Source of the DNA: Arcuatula senhousia
Taxonomy: Eukaryota > Mollusca > Bivalvia > Mytilida > Mytilidae
Assembly (NCBI GenBank): GCA_963971305.1
Contig: OZ020317.1
Location: 15,766,001-15,830,000 of the forward strand
Direction: 5' to 3'
DNA: 64,000 nucleotides
In this document: positions 34,188 to 45,560 of the stretch, one piece after another
How the letters are laid out: every line of letters starts with the position of its first letter
Numbering within the stretch: the stretch's first letter is position 1
The notes under the pieces: model-generated
The model's input: only the letters and a program-made list of their open reading frames with translations
What the model was told of the DNA's origin: nothing
Database searches by the model: none
Made by a program: the position numbers and the translations under genes

Positions 34188-34311
34188 CTGCAGAAAAGTG
34201 AAGCATCATACTTGGTGGACTTGACTCTTTATCTAATACAGACATTTTTAGTTCTGGGCTATCACACAACTCATCAGCTCCTTCCAATTTTGATGTCATT
34301 TCCTCTGCCAT
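34188..34311 (-). CDS. C2H2 zinc-finger protein 1, first coding exon
   Basis: Starts ATGGCAGAGGAAATG (codon at 34311-34309) and runs 124 bp to a strong donor (TCTGCAG|GTAAATG at 34188/34187), leaving phase 1. A CTACAG acceptor at 34335-34340 marks the exon's 5' edge, so a noncoding exon should lie further upstream. The 41 residues are acidic and carry the MSVLDKESSPPS motif shared with exon 2. There is no KRAB, ZAD, BTB or SCAN domain. The frame is also open for the 23 bases before the ATG, so a still earlier coding start cannot be excluded. Confidence 0.75.
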
Positions 34312-34429
34312 GTTCAAGATGTTGTAAATTTTCCCTGTAGTTTAAAATGTTAAGTAAAAAACATGAGATATATATTCTATGATTTTATATATTATTATTA
34401 CAGGTGTTTTCCATAATTTGAACTAAATA

Positions 34430-34621
34430 CTGTGGATTCATTTATTTTCGTGGTTTGATAAAAGAAGGTCAGTTCGTGGATTCTTAAATTCGTGGTTTTG
34501 AAGACTGCAGCATGCAAATCAATGTTTAATTTTCTTTTTGTGGGGCATCAATTTTCGTGGTTAAAGTCCACCCTCGGAAACCACGAAAATTGATACCCAA
34601 GGAATAATAATGAAATCACAG
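34430..34621. mobile_element. Mariner-type MITE with TA target duplication
   Basis: Inverted ends CTGTGGATTCATTT and AATGAAATCACAG lie between TA dinucleotides at 34428-34429 and 34622-34623. The interior repeats TTTTCGTGG on both strands. Length (192 bp), ends and TA duplication fit Tc1/mariner-derived MITEs common in bivalves. It lies just upstream of the first coding exon of zinc-finger gene 1. Confidence 0.75.
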
Positions 34622-34623
34622 TA

Positions 34624-36060
34624 GTTCAATTTCATGAAGACCATACAGATCTATACCAATTATAACACTCGATACATGTATATGTATGAACAAGCTAATT
34701 CAACAGATTTTTGAAAATGAAATTTATGTGCATTTTATTCATCATGTTCATGTGTACAATTACTAGAGTACTGACAAAGGAAGGGCCTGCAAAACCAACA
34801 CTTCCCCAAAATATTCAATGAATTTTCATCAAATTTTGATAAGAGATTCCCCCAAAGATCTGTGTAAAATTTCAAATCTGTCATGTCTGTAGTACTTATA
34901 CATGTTATAGTTTCTTTTCATTTTTTGGGTCTATCTTTAAAAAACTGTTTATTGATGACAGAAAGGGTTGGCCAATTTCCTCATTGCCCATTCCTACTTT
35001 TGGCACTCGAATGCCCCATGGGTGCCTCTTTGCTTCTTTTGCCAACCCTGACTTGACAGACAGACGGACAAAGCGAAAACTACATGTATAGGGTTTCTGC
35101 ATCCTCTATGTAAGGCCCTAATTATAATGTGATCCTGCCCTCATCTCCTTCTAGCTATAACAATGATAAAGATTCAAAAAGTTTTAAACAATATCATGAA
35201 TATTTGCTCTGATGGTTTTGTGTGAAAATTTATGATATGAACTGATACATGTACATGTACAACTACCATCACCACTGTATGTAAACATGAGCATTTTGCA
35301 ACATGCAGGAACCAATCACCCTTCCAGGATCACAAGTTCTCTCTGACAAGTTTACAAGATTTTGTAGATGATTACTTATTCTTTAATTTTCATCTGATTT
35401 ATCAACCTCTCAAAAGTTGTAATTTTCTTGGAGTGCCATTGTCTTTGAGTTTTTTCTGCATGGTTGATTTTTTCTGTAATTATATTAATTTGTTTCTTGG
35501 ATTGAAATTTCAATATACTTTGCATCTTTGTGCAATAAACTACATGACATAACACTACATTTTATTTTTGATTTTGGTAAATTTTTTGCAGTCTAAAAAT
35601 AAAATGTTTTAAAGTAAAAGTGTAAAGTGAAGTATTTGTATGGGTTTTATCATGATTAAATTAATAAGCTTATACATAAATGAACATGTACATGTACAAA
35701 TGTCTAGTAAGGAAAACTTTACCCTCTCTGCTTAACTTCTCTCTGACTTACATGTACACCGTCCTGTAATGACTGCATATCAGGTTATGCTGTAAAACCT
35801 CCTATGTATCACAGTATACCATTATTCTTTTTTCTGTTCATGAGTCTGTACAAATGTAGTGTAGTGGCTAGTCTTGGTCTTTGAATAAGATCTGAGCTAA
35901 TGGTAAATAAAAAGAAAATATGGTTTAATAATTTAAAGGAATGAGTTGCCTGCATTTTTTTAAGCCATGGGTGTGTACATTCATTATACATTGTAAATAC
36001 AGGCCAATGGATGTGGTGCAAATGTACAATATATGTCATTAGATAGAGCTCTGTAATGTA
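34624..36060. other. Intergenic or 5' intron DNA, no gene seen
   Basis: AT-rich with several ACATGTACATGTA runs. Open frames here lack any recognisable domain. It could contain the upstream noncoding exon and promoter of zinc-finger gene 1, which were not located. Confidence 0.4.
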
Positions 36061-36735
36061 ATGAAACCAATTTTAAGTCTGAACAACAAGGTCATAAAAT
36101 ACAACCCAAATCCAAAATTACTTGGAGTAATCCTAGATGAGAAACTGACCTACAACCATCACATTACCTATTTGGAAAAAAGAGCAGGAAAATCAATTGG
36201 ATTATTGAGGGAGATCAAAGGAATAGGAAATATTAAGACCAAATTTCTAACCAAGATATACATGTATCACTGTATGATTGGATCAATTCTGCAATATGCA
36301 AGCCCAGTATCAAGGCAGAATGGTAAACAAGATCACTTGAATAAACTTAATTCAATTTAGGGGACTGCAAGCATGTAAATCATCACGGGCAGAATACTGG
36401 AGAAATTTGGGATCATCTAAAACTAGAACCAAAGAGCAGGAAGAAAGTGGAAAGCATCTGATTCAACAAAAAATCTCAGAAACAAACAGAGAGTCAATAA
36501 TAGCATTCACTGATGGATCGTGCATTGAACATCCGGGACCATGCGGGAGAACTACATGTAATAGCAATTAAATTAGTAATAGATCACATCAACCAAGTTA
36601 ATACCACCAAGGACTTTGATCAAATCAACATATTCTCAGATAGTCAGTCAGCTGTTGGCATTTTGACTCTTAACTGGAAATCGTATAGTCACAAAAAAAT
36701 AATCTATTCATTAAAAACAGACATAGCAAGCATGT
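36061..36735 (+). mobile_element. LINE 3' coding region with RNase H, left half
   Basis: A 5'-truncated non-LTR retrotransposon. The first frame (36061-36360) has the post-RT region LLGVILDEKLTYNHHI ... LQYASPVSRQN. After frameshifts an RNase H domain follows, with the first catalytic block FTDGSCIEHPGPCG near 36510 and the second, NIFSDSQSAVGILTL, near 36625. The domain breaks off at ASM, where the 13-kb TIR element begins. The rest of RNase H is found at 50001-50116. Frameshifts and stops show an old, inactive copy. RNase H-bearing LINE clades (I, R1, LOA and others) fit; no finer assignment is made. Confidence 0.82.
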
Positions 36736-37905
36736 AACAGAGAATTATAAAAAATAAGAGTTTATCTCATATTCTAGAAAATGGATTGAACAGAGGTTCC
36801 ATAAATACTGACAAATGTATCAATGCTGAAGGATCATTTAATATGAAACAGCAACAGTTGATATGATTCATGCATGCATGGGCTACAGAGATGAATGAAC
36901 GACAGGGGTGTGACCCATGCATGCATGGGCTAAAGCAGTGTTATTCATCAATGAACGACTGGGTGTAGCCCATTCATGCATGAGCAACAGCGGTGTGACC
37001 CATGCATGCATGGTCTACAACGGTGTGACCCATGCATGCATGGGCGACATGGGCTACAGTGGTGTGACCCATGCATGCATGGGCGACATGGGCTACAGTG
37101 GTGTGACCCATGCATGAATGGGCTACAGTGGTGTGACCCATGCATGCATGGGCTACAGTGGTGTTACCCATTCATGGTGTGAATCATGCATGCATGGACT
37201 GCAGTGTTGTATAACTGTGATACTTTTACGTTGTGAAATAAATTAGATAATCTGTATATATATTTGATTCATACTTAAAACCTTTAAACTTAAAAGGGAG
37301 GGGGTGTGCTTAGTTTTTCTTAAACATATTTTGAATGATTTTTGATGAAAAATATTTTGACAGCAGAGGATAGAAAGAAAAATATTCTGAAGAAGGATTT
37401 ATATATAAGACTAAAAATGAAATTTAATAATTATAAAATATATAATTATTCTTATTTTGAAAACAAAAAAATATTTTCTCTACAACTTAAAAAACCTGAC
37501 TATAACAATAAACTATCCCTATTTTTAAGCTAAATAATCGATCCCTTAGAGGTGGTAAACAATTTTTCTCTGGATTCTTCTAATTGATGTTAATTAATTA
37601 AACTATCTGTATTTCAGTATAATGGTTGATAAAATTTATTTGGTCCTTCTCAGTTTGCTACATAATCAGAATGACAGAGATCACAAAAGTGTGTTAATTA
37701 TATGGTAATTAATTTTATCTGGATTGACAAATTATTTTGTACATCTTATTGATAAGCCTGGCAGGGTGAAAACTGAAAGATCCTATCCAGCTGGTTCACC
37801 CCTTATCTGTTATAATTAACAAGACAACAGAATAAAGTTCAATAACAATAAGACTATGTTTGGTACTTCAAGTCCTGAAACCATATATTTTGAAGTTTTG
37901 TAGGG
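36736..37905 (+). repeat. Left inverted arm of the 13-kb element
   Basis: Blocks match the reverse complement of the right arm in order: AAGAGTTTATCTCATATTCT, the minisatellite, GTGAAATAAATTAGATAAT, the ATATTCTGAAGAAGGATTT block, GATTCTTCTAATTGATG, TGTGTTAATTATATGGTAAT, TTGATAAGCC and GAAGTTTTGTAGGGT. The arms are clearly diverged, so this is old duplication and not recent conversion. Confidence 0.75.
36867..37205 (+). repeat. Subterminal ATGCATGC minisatellite, left
   Basis: About ten units of roughly 30 bp, CATGCATGCATGGGCTACAG followed by TGGTGTGACC. Because the unit length is near a multiple of three, frames stay open on both strands (MHGLQWCDP-like), but these are not genes. Confidence 0.9.
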
Positions 37906-40900
37906 TTTGAAATCTTTATTTCAAATGCAATGGATTTATCAAATAAATTACAAGAAGCATGTTTATTTGATCTCTATAGAATAAACAAATAGAGAATAAG
38001 AGACTGTAAAATATTGATCGAGAATAAGTGGCAACATTTTGGCATTTTCTTGATTCTTAGTATACATGTAGATTGCATAGTGAAATAAACTTGGTAATCA
38101 ACTAACTGTATTTTTATAAATATTTTTACGTTTTAATTGATTGGGACCATCTTGAAACATAGTCTAGAGTTTTGAGCAAAAGTAAAGAGTTTGGTGTGGT
38201 CAGAAAAGATAATTTGCAAAATAAATGCACTGCTTGAGTTTACGGAATGTCTGTCTGTCAACATAAATTTAACCCATGGTTCATCAGAATGAATGAAAAT
38301 GGCCATATGCTACTGAAATTTCGGAAGATGACTCCTGTTGTCACACGGTACATTATAACATTTTTCTAATTCTATCTATTAGAACTTATCATTTTTTAGA
38401 CAGCAAACAACTTAACACGTGAAAATTGTCCTTAAACAAAACCCACAACAACAATTTTCGCAGAAACTTTTTTTAAATAGGTCTGATGCTTGTCTTGTCT
38501 AGAGATAAATAGTCAGTCTGTATCTTAAAATTCCGTTGCAAAATTAAGTATATGAAGAGCATGTGTTCATATAAAACCAATGCATGGCAAAAGAATAATT
38601 GGGATAAACAACTCAGCAAATCAATGTTACACTAAATGCTACTAGAAACAGAGAATGGATTACATATGGTACATGTAAAAACATAAGTAATCTATAAGCA
38701 AAAATGGACTCATGTTAACCTTTCAAATTTTAAATGGTCATCCATGCAGATAAAATATATGTCAGAGCCAGCACCGAAACATGCATTGTGTTTAGCATCA
38801 TTAGGTACATCTACCATACTAATATGGTTGCTGTGGCACTTTATTAATTTTCAGCAAGCGGGTATACTCTTAACCGTTCTTCTGTAAGTGGTCATCCATA
38901 TAGAAAATATAGGTCACAGCCACCATCCAAAGCATGCATTTTTTGTGTTTAGCATCACTAGGTTCACCTATCATACCAATATGGTTAATGTGGTACTTTT
39001 CAGTAAGCGGATATGGATCTTAACCAGGCTTCTGTAAGTGGGTGCGAATGCCAACACTAACGCTCGGGGTATCACATCACAAGCCACCCTCACTTCGTGA
39101 AGTGAGCTTAAAATTTAAGGAATACTAGTACCGTAATCAAATCAATGGAAAAGAAGAGCTGTATTTTGTTATAACTAACTTGTTTTTATTAAAGTTATCT
39201 ATGGGCATCAATTGATCAATTATATAGTGTTTGTGATGCTTTAAATAAGTCGAAACATATACTATTATTTGCTGCAAATGTTAGAAATAATATCAATGGT
39301 TGTCATCAGTTGCATCCTTTCTTTGAGTGCAGTTTTATCTTTGCTAATGTCACTTTTGATAACCAAATATCTGCTGCCTCCTTAACAATCTTCCTTAATG
39401 TCATCAGTTTATCCTGTAAACTTAAACAGGTATTCTACAATTAAGGTGTCTATGCTGATGTTTCTAGAATGCCAGGCCACGCTCATATCAATGCAGCTCA
39501 GCATCTTCTCCAGTTTATGCCAGTGGTGGATCAGCCGAATCTGTCCTTCTAGTGATTTATTTGGATGGGTTTCCTAGAGATGCCTATGAAATGAAAAAAA
39601 AAAATCAAAACATATGCTGAACCACTGGTAAACTCTTTATATTTCTCTCTAAAACAGGAAAACATGTTATTTATTTATTTCATTATCTTCTTTAATAAAG
39701 CAACTTATAAGCTGAAAAATATCTATTCATTCATGACTCTTGGACATAAATTAAGGACAACTTGAACGTAAACATTTTTAACTGCAAAAACGGTGGATTT
39801 GATACGAAAAAAGGAAATTATAGTAGGCATTTGAAGTTTAATTGCATAGCTATCCTTATAGATGCTTATTAATCATGGGACATGTTCATGTAAGATCATG
39901 TAATATTTAATTAGATTATTGATTTTTTTTTATTTATTTGTGTTTTTGTATTACAGTTTTGTTGGAGTTTTGGTGTTGTTATTTTTTTGTATTATACCGA
40001 TAAGCATGAAGAAGCCACATATGCCCTTGCAAATTTTACAACTGCAACAGAAAAATTTTTCTCCTTCGAAAATTAATTAAAATTACCAGTAAAATTTGTA
40101 TGCCCCATCTATGAAAGTAGGCAGACATACAGTGTTCGGATTTGTTTGACCATCTGTCCGTCGGTTCGTTCCAAATTGTGAGATGGGACATAATGTCTTT
40201 TGGAGATATTCTTGTTTTTTATTTACGCGTTATAATATAAGTAAAAAAATAGTGTGAATTAGATTGAAACTAGAGAAGAAGTTGAGAATTGAAATAAAAT
40301 TGCGTAGAAAAGTATAATTTAGTATGTACAAGCTTAAACTTTAAATTTATTTTTTAATCTAAAACTTTATAATTTCATGTCCATGTCTTGGTATTGCACC
40401 CCCATCCCCCTTTCTTCTTGATACATTCAAGATTTGGAAATAAAACTAACACAGTATCCTTGATTCAAGAAAATCTACGCCTCATACTTCATGAACAGTC
40501 ACACAAATGTTGGAAGCCATTGTCCTGTACAGTCGCCCGTCCAGGAGGTAATTTTCCAGCACTGAAATTGATCTAGAGCCCCCTATCGTCCATAAAAAAA
40601 GAAATAGAATCACCCCTGCTGTAACAAATTAATGTAGCTGCATGTGAAGTATAAAACAGAGCTTTTTCAGACTTCTTGCAGAATTTAGCTTATATTCAAG
40701 CCAAAGTGACTTGTTATATCATAGATCAAGTTCCTCATTTAATTTTATTGATACAATTATAACTAGATAAACATTTAGAAAGATATTCTAAGCCTTTTCT
40801 TGAAAAAATCTTAACAAAGGGGGGATAATTGGCAGGAAAATGTCTCATTTTTTTTTGTAAAGAAATGTATGGGAGAATTTAGTTTTTCTTATAAAGTATC

Positions 40901-41282
40901 TCGAAAAGAAGTATGTTGATCCCATTAAAACTTTTATTTTAATTTCTATAAAAGTATGTCCTATTATTGTTATTCTACAAAACAATTATCCAAATTTGTA
41001 GTGGATGGTTTTAAACCATAAAAATATATGCATAAATAGAATCTATACAAATTAATTTCTTGAAAATTTAAACCTGCAATTTAACTTGAAAAATAATCAC
41101 TTTGACCTAATCATGCTAATGTTCCTATTGTTTAAATTCAGTGTGCATACATGTACTTCTATCTATTTACTATGAGAGTTTATTTTTAATCTTGTCAAAT
41201 ATTTGGTCATTTTTTAGACCACTAGGCTACCTTAATTAAGAAAAGTCGGTACATGTATAAGTAAAAAATGGCCTGATTTCGT
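37906..41282. other. Interior of the 13-kb element, left, no gene seen
   Basis: AT-rich. No coding exon recognised. It contains a short repeat at 40098-40200 with TATGCCCCATCTATGAAAG and GAGATGGGACATAATGTC, matching 26052-26145, and two related blocks near 38720 and 38880 (GGTCATCCATGCAGATAAAA / GGTCATCCATATAGAAAATA) that suggest an old direct duplication of about 160-170 bp. Confidence 0.45.
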
Positions 41283-41425
41283 TTAGCAGGAAGTACGTGA
41301 GCGACAGACCTGAAATCGAATCCCACATTATGGGACTCCACCCTGGTGCTGTATACCAAATATCAAGTGGCTGTTGCTGAGAAAACTGTTACGAAAATTT
41401 CTCCACTGCCCAACCGCCACCCTCC
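41283..41425 (+). repeat. SINE-like element
   Basis: Contains GTACGTGAGCGACAGACCTG, a B-box-like GAAATCGAATCCC and ATATCAAGTGGCTGTTGCTG. The same order occurs reversed at 55755-55975. An internal RNA polymerase III promoter is plausible from the B-box but the A-box is unclear. Confidence 0.5.
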
Positions 41426-41921
41426 CGAAATTCACTATTTTATAACCCGGATTTTTCACTTCTTGAAATCCTGCCAAAAATGAACAGATTTTAACTTTAA
41501 ACATTTCATAATGTGTTAATGTTTGTTTTTGTTCATTTTACATTAAACATGTTAAACTTACCATGGAAGTAATATTGAGAAGGAAGAACCACTAAGCCAG
41601 ATGAAACGGTTTATCTGCGTTACCGCCTATCTTATCGGAATCCTGTTAATTGACAATAATCGTGTCATGTAGATACACACTCAGTATGTCTCGATCGGCT
41701 TTGACCTTATCGGCAAGTTCCATTTTCGACGGATATTCGCGAAATGACCAGAATCAAATGAAAACAAAGACCTCTACAATTTATCAAAAATAAAATGTAC
41801 CCGATCGTGTTTTTTGTGATGGTGGGGGCGTCTGAAATAAATACTTTTTATTAAGGATGCTCGCTAGTCTTGTTTTTGGATTTCTGTCATTTTTTCGGAA
41901 TCCTCTAATATTTTTGGTAGA

Positions 41922-41965
41922 GCGCCTCTGATGAGTCTTGAATAGACGAAACGCGCGTCAGGCGT
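41922..41965 (+). ncRNA. Type I hammerhead ribozyme motif, structurally complete
   Basis: All core elements are in order. Stem I pairs GCGCCT (41922-41927) with AGGCGT (41960-41965), including one G.U pair. CTGATGA is at 41928-41934. Stem II is GTCT/AGAC (41935-41938, 41944-41947) with loop TGAAT. GAAA is at 41948-41951. The minimal stem III is AC...GT with loop GCGC. The cleavage site GTC ends at 41959. This matches the known metazoan small-hammerhead layout, in which the very short stem III usually needs dimeric or tertiary support. It is followed by a mussel-type repeat body (AACTTTGTTGTCATTTGT). Sequence-level evidence is strong; activity is untested. Confidence 0.8.
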
Positions 41966-42290
41966 AGCAAAATTTATTGTCTGGAACTTTGTTGTCATTT
42001 GTATTTTTACCATCAAAATACGGTTAGTTTTTTTGCCCACAAACCCCCTATTTTTTTTTAATCGATGTCTTAAATATGTCATAAAGAAGTGATTAACAAA
42101 GTTTTATCAAATCCTTTTTATTCTGTCATGGGTTTTAACAGCTGAAAAGGGTTAATGCTAAACCAGGGGGTATCCTGAAATTAAATAAAATATATTGGAA
42201 AATTTAACTAAATGTGAATGCACAAATTGTATCATAGACCTGTACAATATTATTAGAATATATTCAATTTTAACATATTTAATATACAGG

Positions 42291-42613
42291 TCTAAGATTT
42301 TTTTGACAAGCTTAAAAATACGAAAACCTGTATTATGAAAAACTAAACTTAATTTGCTTTTATGAGAATCTACAGGTCCTACATTTGAACAAAACACAAA
42401 TTTATTCATAAATAAAAAATGGTGTTACATAACTATTCAAAAAATGGTGTTACATAACTATTCATGAATAGTTATGTAACACCATTTTTTATTTATGAAT
42501 AAATTTGTGTTTTGTTCAAATGTAGGACCTGTAGATTCTCATAAAAGCAAATTAAGTTTAGTTTTTCATAATACAGGTTTTCGTATTTTTAAGCTTGTCA
42601 AAAAAATCTTAGA
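42291..42613. repeat. Perfect 149-bp palindrome with 25-bp spacer
   Basis: Arms 42291-42439 and 42465-42613 are exact reverse complements over all 149 bp when read base by base. The spacer (42440-42464) is a direct repeat of the inner 19 bp of the left arm plus AAAAAT, so the centre reads TTCA|TGAA. The left arm abuts a small hairpin repeat with TAGACCTGTA / TACAGGTCTA ends (42234-42294). Confidence 0.92.
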
Positions 42614-43336
42614 ATAAAAAAAACATTTCATTATTGTAGCAGATTTTTCCTTTTGCAGAGAAACCTTCAAATAATTGAATAAATGTTTATACAAATTATT
42701 TAAATAAATTGACTTTACTTTAATCACTTAACTCCTCTAAACAACATTTAAAGTTTAAAATCTACTAAAATTAAGGCTTTGAATTCCAACTTTTGCCGAT
42801 AGAATTGCGTGATTTGAATCAAAATCTCTATTATCCGACAACATCCGACCAAATACTCGTTAGTATCAATCGAACCGGTGTCATGTCTATTTTTACAGCG
42901 TATGTTTTTGTAATCGGAGGTCACCTGGAGCACAGGTTAAATGTGATTTAAAATTAAGCAACATTTTTGAAATTACAACAAATTCTTATTTTAAACAGTT
43001 GTAATGACCATAATTTTTGTCCGATTTTGAAGTTTATTGCACCATTCGATTCGTATTTGAAAGCTCAAGTCTACGATGTAGATGTCCCACCTATTGTAAT
43101 TAATTACAGGTGCTCTTTAAAGGTTAGCAATTTCATCCAATTCGATAAAAATCACGTGTCCGATAAGAGAATCCAGATGACGAATTGGAGTGGCGCTAAC
43201 GCAGATAGTCACCAAAGGAATCTTATCGAGACAATGCTAATTAGATAAAATCCCAAAGTTTTGGTAGAAGGCTCTGCTGGTAACTAATATGTGATAATTG
43301 GTCGATGTAGTTCCTTCTCAATATTACTTCCATGAA

Positions 43337-44740
43337 CTTACTAATAAGCGTGGAAATTGATGAAATAATATTGTATAAGTGTTTAAAATTGAAAATGAAA
43401 ATAAACATAATTCTATTTCATTACCAAGACTAATACTAATGTTTATAATCCTTAAAATATACATATAATACTTACAGAATATGTTAAGGTAATCCTTCTT
43501 TTACAATTCTCTTTCAGTAAATGAATAGGCTGGTACCCTAGTACTTGTGAATGTTATCCTACTACTGTTAATCATTCATTATCTGTTAATTGGCTAAGCA
43601 AACATTTTTTCTTTTCTCTTGTAAGATAAAATATTTATGAATAAATCCATTCTTGTTCATCTAAGTCCTATAATTTTTATCATGTCCCCATTGTGATTAG
43701 AACCAAACCTCACAGTTTGAATCATATGATCCTTATCTGAATTAGGGGGGTAGATATGATTGCCTGCAGGTTTATTTGTCATGGTGTTTGATGAAATTTT
43801 TCACATTGTGATGGGAGGAAAAGGATAACACAGAATATTGGTAAGAAAAAAAAAAATCTTGATAATATTTTTGTAGTCAGAACCTTATATGTATTTAGTG
43901 GAGTTTTTATTTTTCCATTTTTGTGGATTTATATACAAAATAAGAAAACATGAAAAGAATAAGTGTAAAGAAGTGAAGCCTGTGAAGAAAAGGTATAGTC
44001 AGTTATTTTTATATCATTCTGATGATCAAGACAAAGAAAACAAATAATATTCAGGTCACTAGCTGTGACTGAGGCTTGCTAATGATGTCATTATACTATG
44101 TATGTTTATTTGTTTTAAGTATCTAAAGCTTATACTATTTCAAGTTAAGAAAACGATTTTGCAGAAAAATTTAACGTATAGATCTATGTCCCCTGCATTA
44201 TTTTAATGCTCCCCCAACGGCCAACGCCATGCGGGTGGCATATAGTTTTACTCTTATCCGTCTGTACGTATATGTACATGTATATGAAATCACATCAATC
44301 TTTTATCAGAATTACCATATGAGAATGATTTGAAATTTGGTAGGGTGGTGAAATATTAATGACATAATTGACAAACTGACTGACTTATTTAAGATTCGGT
44401 TGATATGAGAATTGGTGTGAATTGGTCAAACCTGTTGAAGTTCTAGTTCCTGTTTGGGCCAACTAAGAAGGCCCATCTGTGTCCTATGGACGCATTCCTT
44501 CATCATTTTTTTATAATTTGAGATGAAAAAATAAGTACCGGTATATATCAATTTTTTAAATTTTTAATTGGCACAGTAACATATTTTAAAGCCGAATTAA
44601 AACTCTTTTATATTTTATACTGTTGTTATTTGTTTTGTATTAGTTAAAAACTCCTCTCCTGAAACATGAAGAAGATTTAATGTATTGGCTGCATGATAAA
44701 ACTATCACAGAAAGTTAAAAGGTATAAAACTGTGCCTAAA
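43337..44740. other. Interior of the 13-kb element, right, no gene seen
   Basis: AT-rich noncoding DNA. It includes GCTCCCCCAACGGCCAACGC CATGCGGGTGGCATA near 44210-44245, which resembles a repeat end. No protein domain recognised. Confidence 0.4.
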
Positions 44741-44744
44741 AAAA

Positions 44745-45350
44745 CGTATGTTTTGACCTGCGTCGCCGAAGACGAAAGATTCGGAGTCAGGTCACTTCGT
44801 CAGTCCGTCTGTCCGTTGTACTATTGGGTGTGTGTCTTGTGTACCGGTAATCTGAATCTCAAAATCCAAACACTGGATCTTTCTGAAATTTTAACCAGTA
44901 ATAACAGATATTTAAGATGTGCACCTCCCCTTTTGGGTTCATTCTATAATTCTGTTTAGAAGTTAAGGAGCCTAAAGGGGCCAAAAATGAGACTTTTTTA
45001 TTTGTTTCCACGATAACTTTTGTTCTGGTTGACCAAATGCTATGAAACTTTACAGTTATGTTTCTAACAATAAAAGGAAAGATTGGGTCAATTTTGGGAG
45101 TCCAATCTATTTTTGTTCGGAAATTCAGGGCCCAAATGGGGCTAAACAAAACTGACAATGGAACTTTTATTTGTTTTCCACAATAACTTAAGTTCAGGTT
45201 GACTTATTGCTATAAAATTTTAATACAATAATGTTCCTTACCATTACATGATGGATGAATTTGAAGGTCTCCCCTTTTTGTAGAGTAAGGGGCCCAAAAT
45301 GGGCAAAAATTAAACATTTTATGTATAGTCTGATTTTGAAAAAAAAAATG
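44745..45350 (+). repeat. Tandem-core repeat with GACCTGCGTCGCC hairpin end
   Basis: Opens with a hairpin (GACCTGCGTCGCCGAAGACG ... TTCGGAGTCAGGTC, 44756-44794) and GTCAGTCCGTCTGTCCG, then about two and a half units of 150-180 bp carrying TTTATTTGTTTYCACRATAACTT, CAGGTTGAC and AATTCAGGGCCCAAATGGGG-type phrases. Same design as the other families, with unrelated sequence. Confidence 0.65.
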
Positions 45351-45429
45351 CAAAAAAAGGTAATAACAAAACTACCGAACTTGAATGATCAATCTCATAG
45401 TAAAAGAAAATGACAAAAACGAATCAGTC

Positions 45430-45560
45430 ATACTGGAAAATTGGTGGATTACAATGGTCCTGACTTGGTACAGGCATTTCAAATGAAATGGTGGGTTAAA
45501 CCAGGTTTTATGACGCCAAACCTCCCTCTTCCATTGCGATCTTAGAATCTGGTAATGACC
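45430..45560 (-). repeat. Dispersed repeat (TCCTGACTTGGTACAGG)
   Basis: Reverse copy of the 17626-17800 repeat, with GGTCCTGACTTGGTACAGGC and CATTTCAAATGAAATGGTGG, ending near TTATGACGCCAAACCTCC. Confidence 0.7.

Larger units (their letters stand above)
41558..43336. repeat. Older inverted pair around the central palindrome
   Basis: TTCCTTCTCAATATTACTTC CATG occurs reversed at 41562-41585 and forward at about 43311-43334. The midpoint of the pair lies within a few bases of the centre of the perfect palindrome at 42452, so both appear to belong to one larger inverted structure. A weaker match (GGCGGTAACGCAGATA / TGGCGCTAACGCAGATA) lies further inside. On the minus strand the left copy runs into CCATG|GTAAGTTT, a good splice-donor sequence, so it could be an exon; no transcript evidence is available. 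Confidence 0.6.

Noticed and set aside
36917..37182. Open frames on both strands through the ATGCATGC array (MHGLQWCDP-type proteins)
   Set aside because: The unit is close to 30 bp, so most frames stay open; the same happens at 49618-49962. No gene features and the translation is purely periodic.
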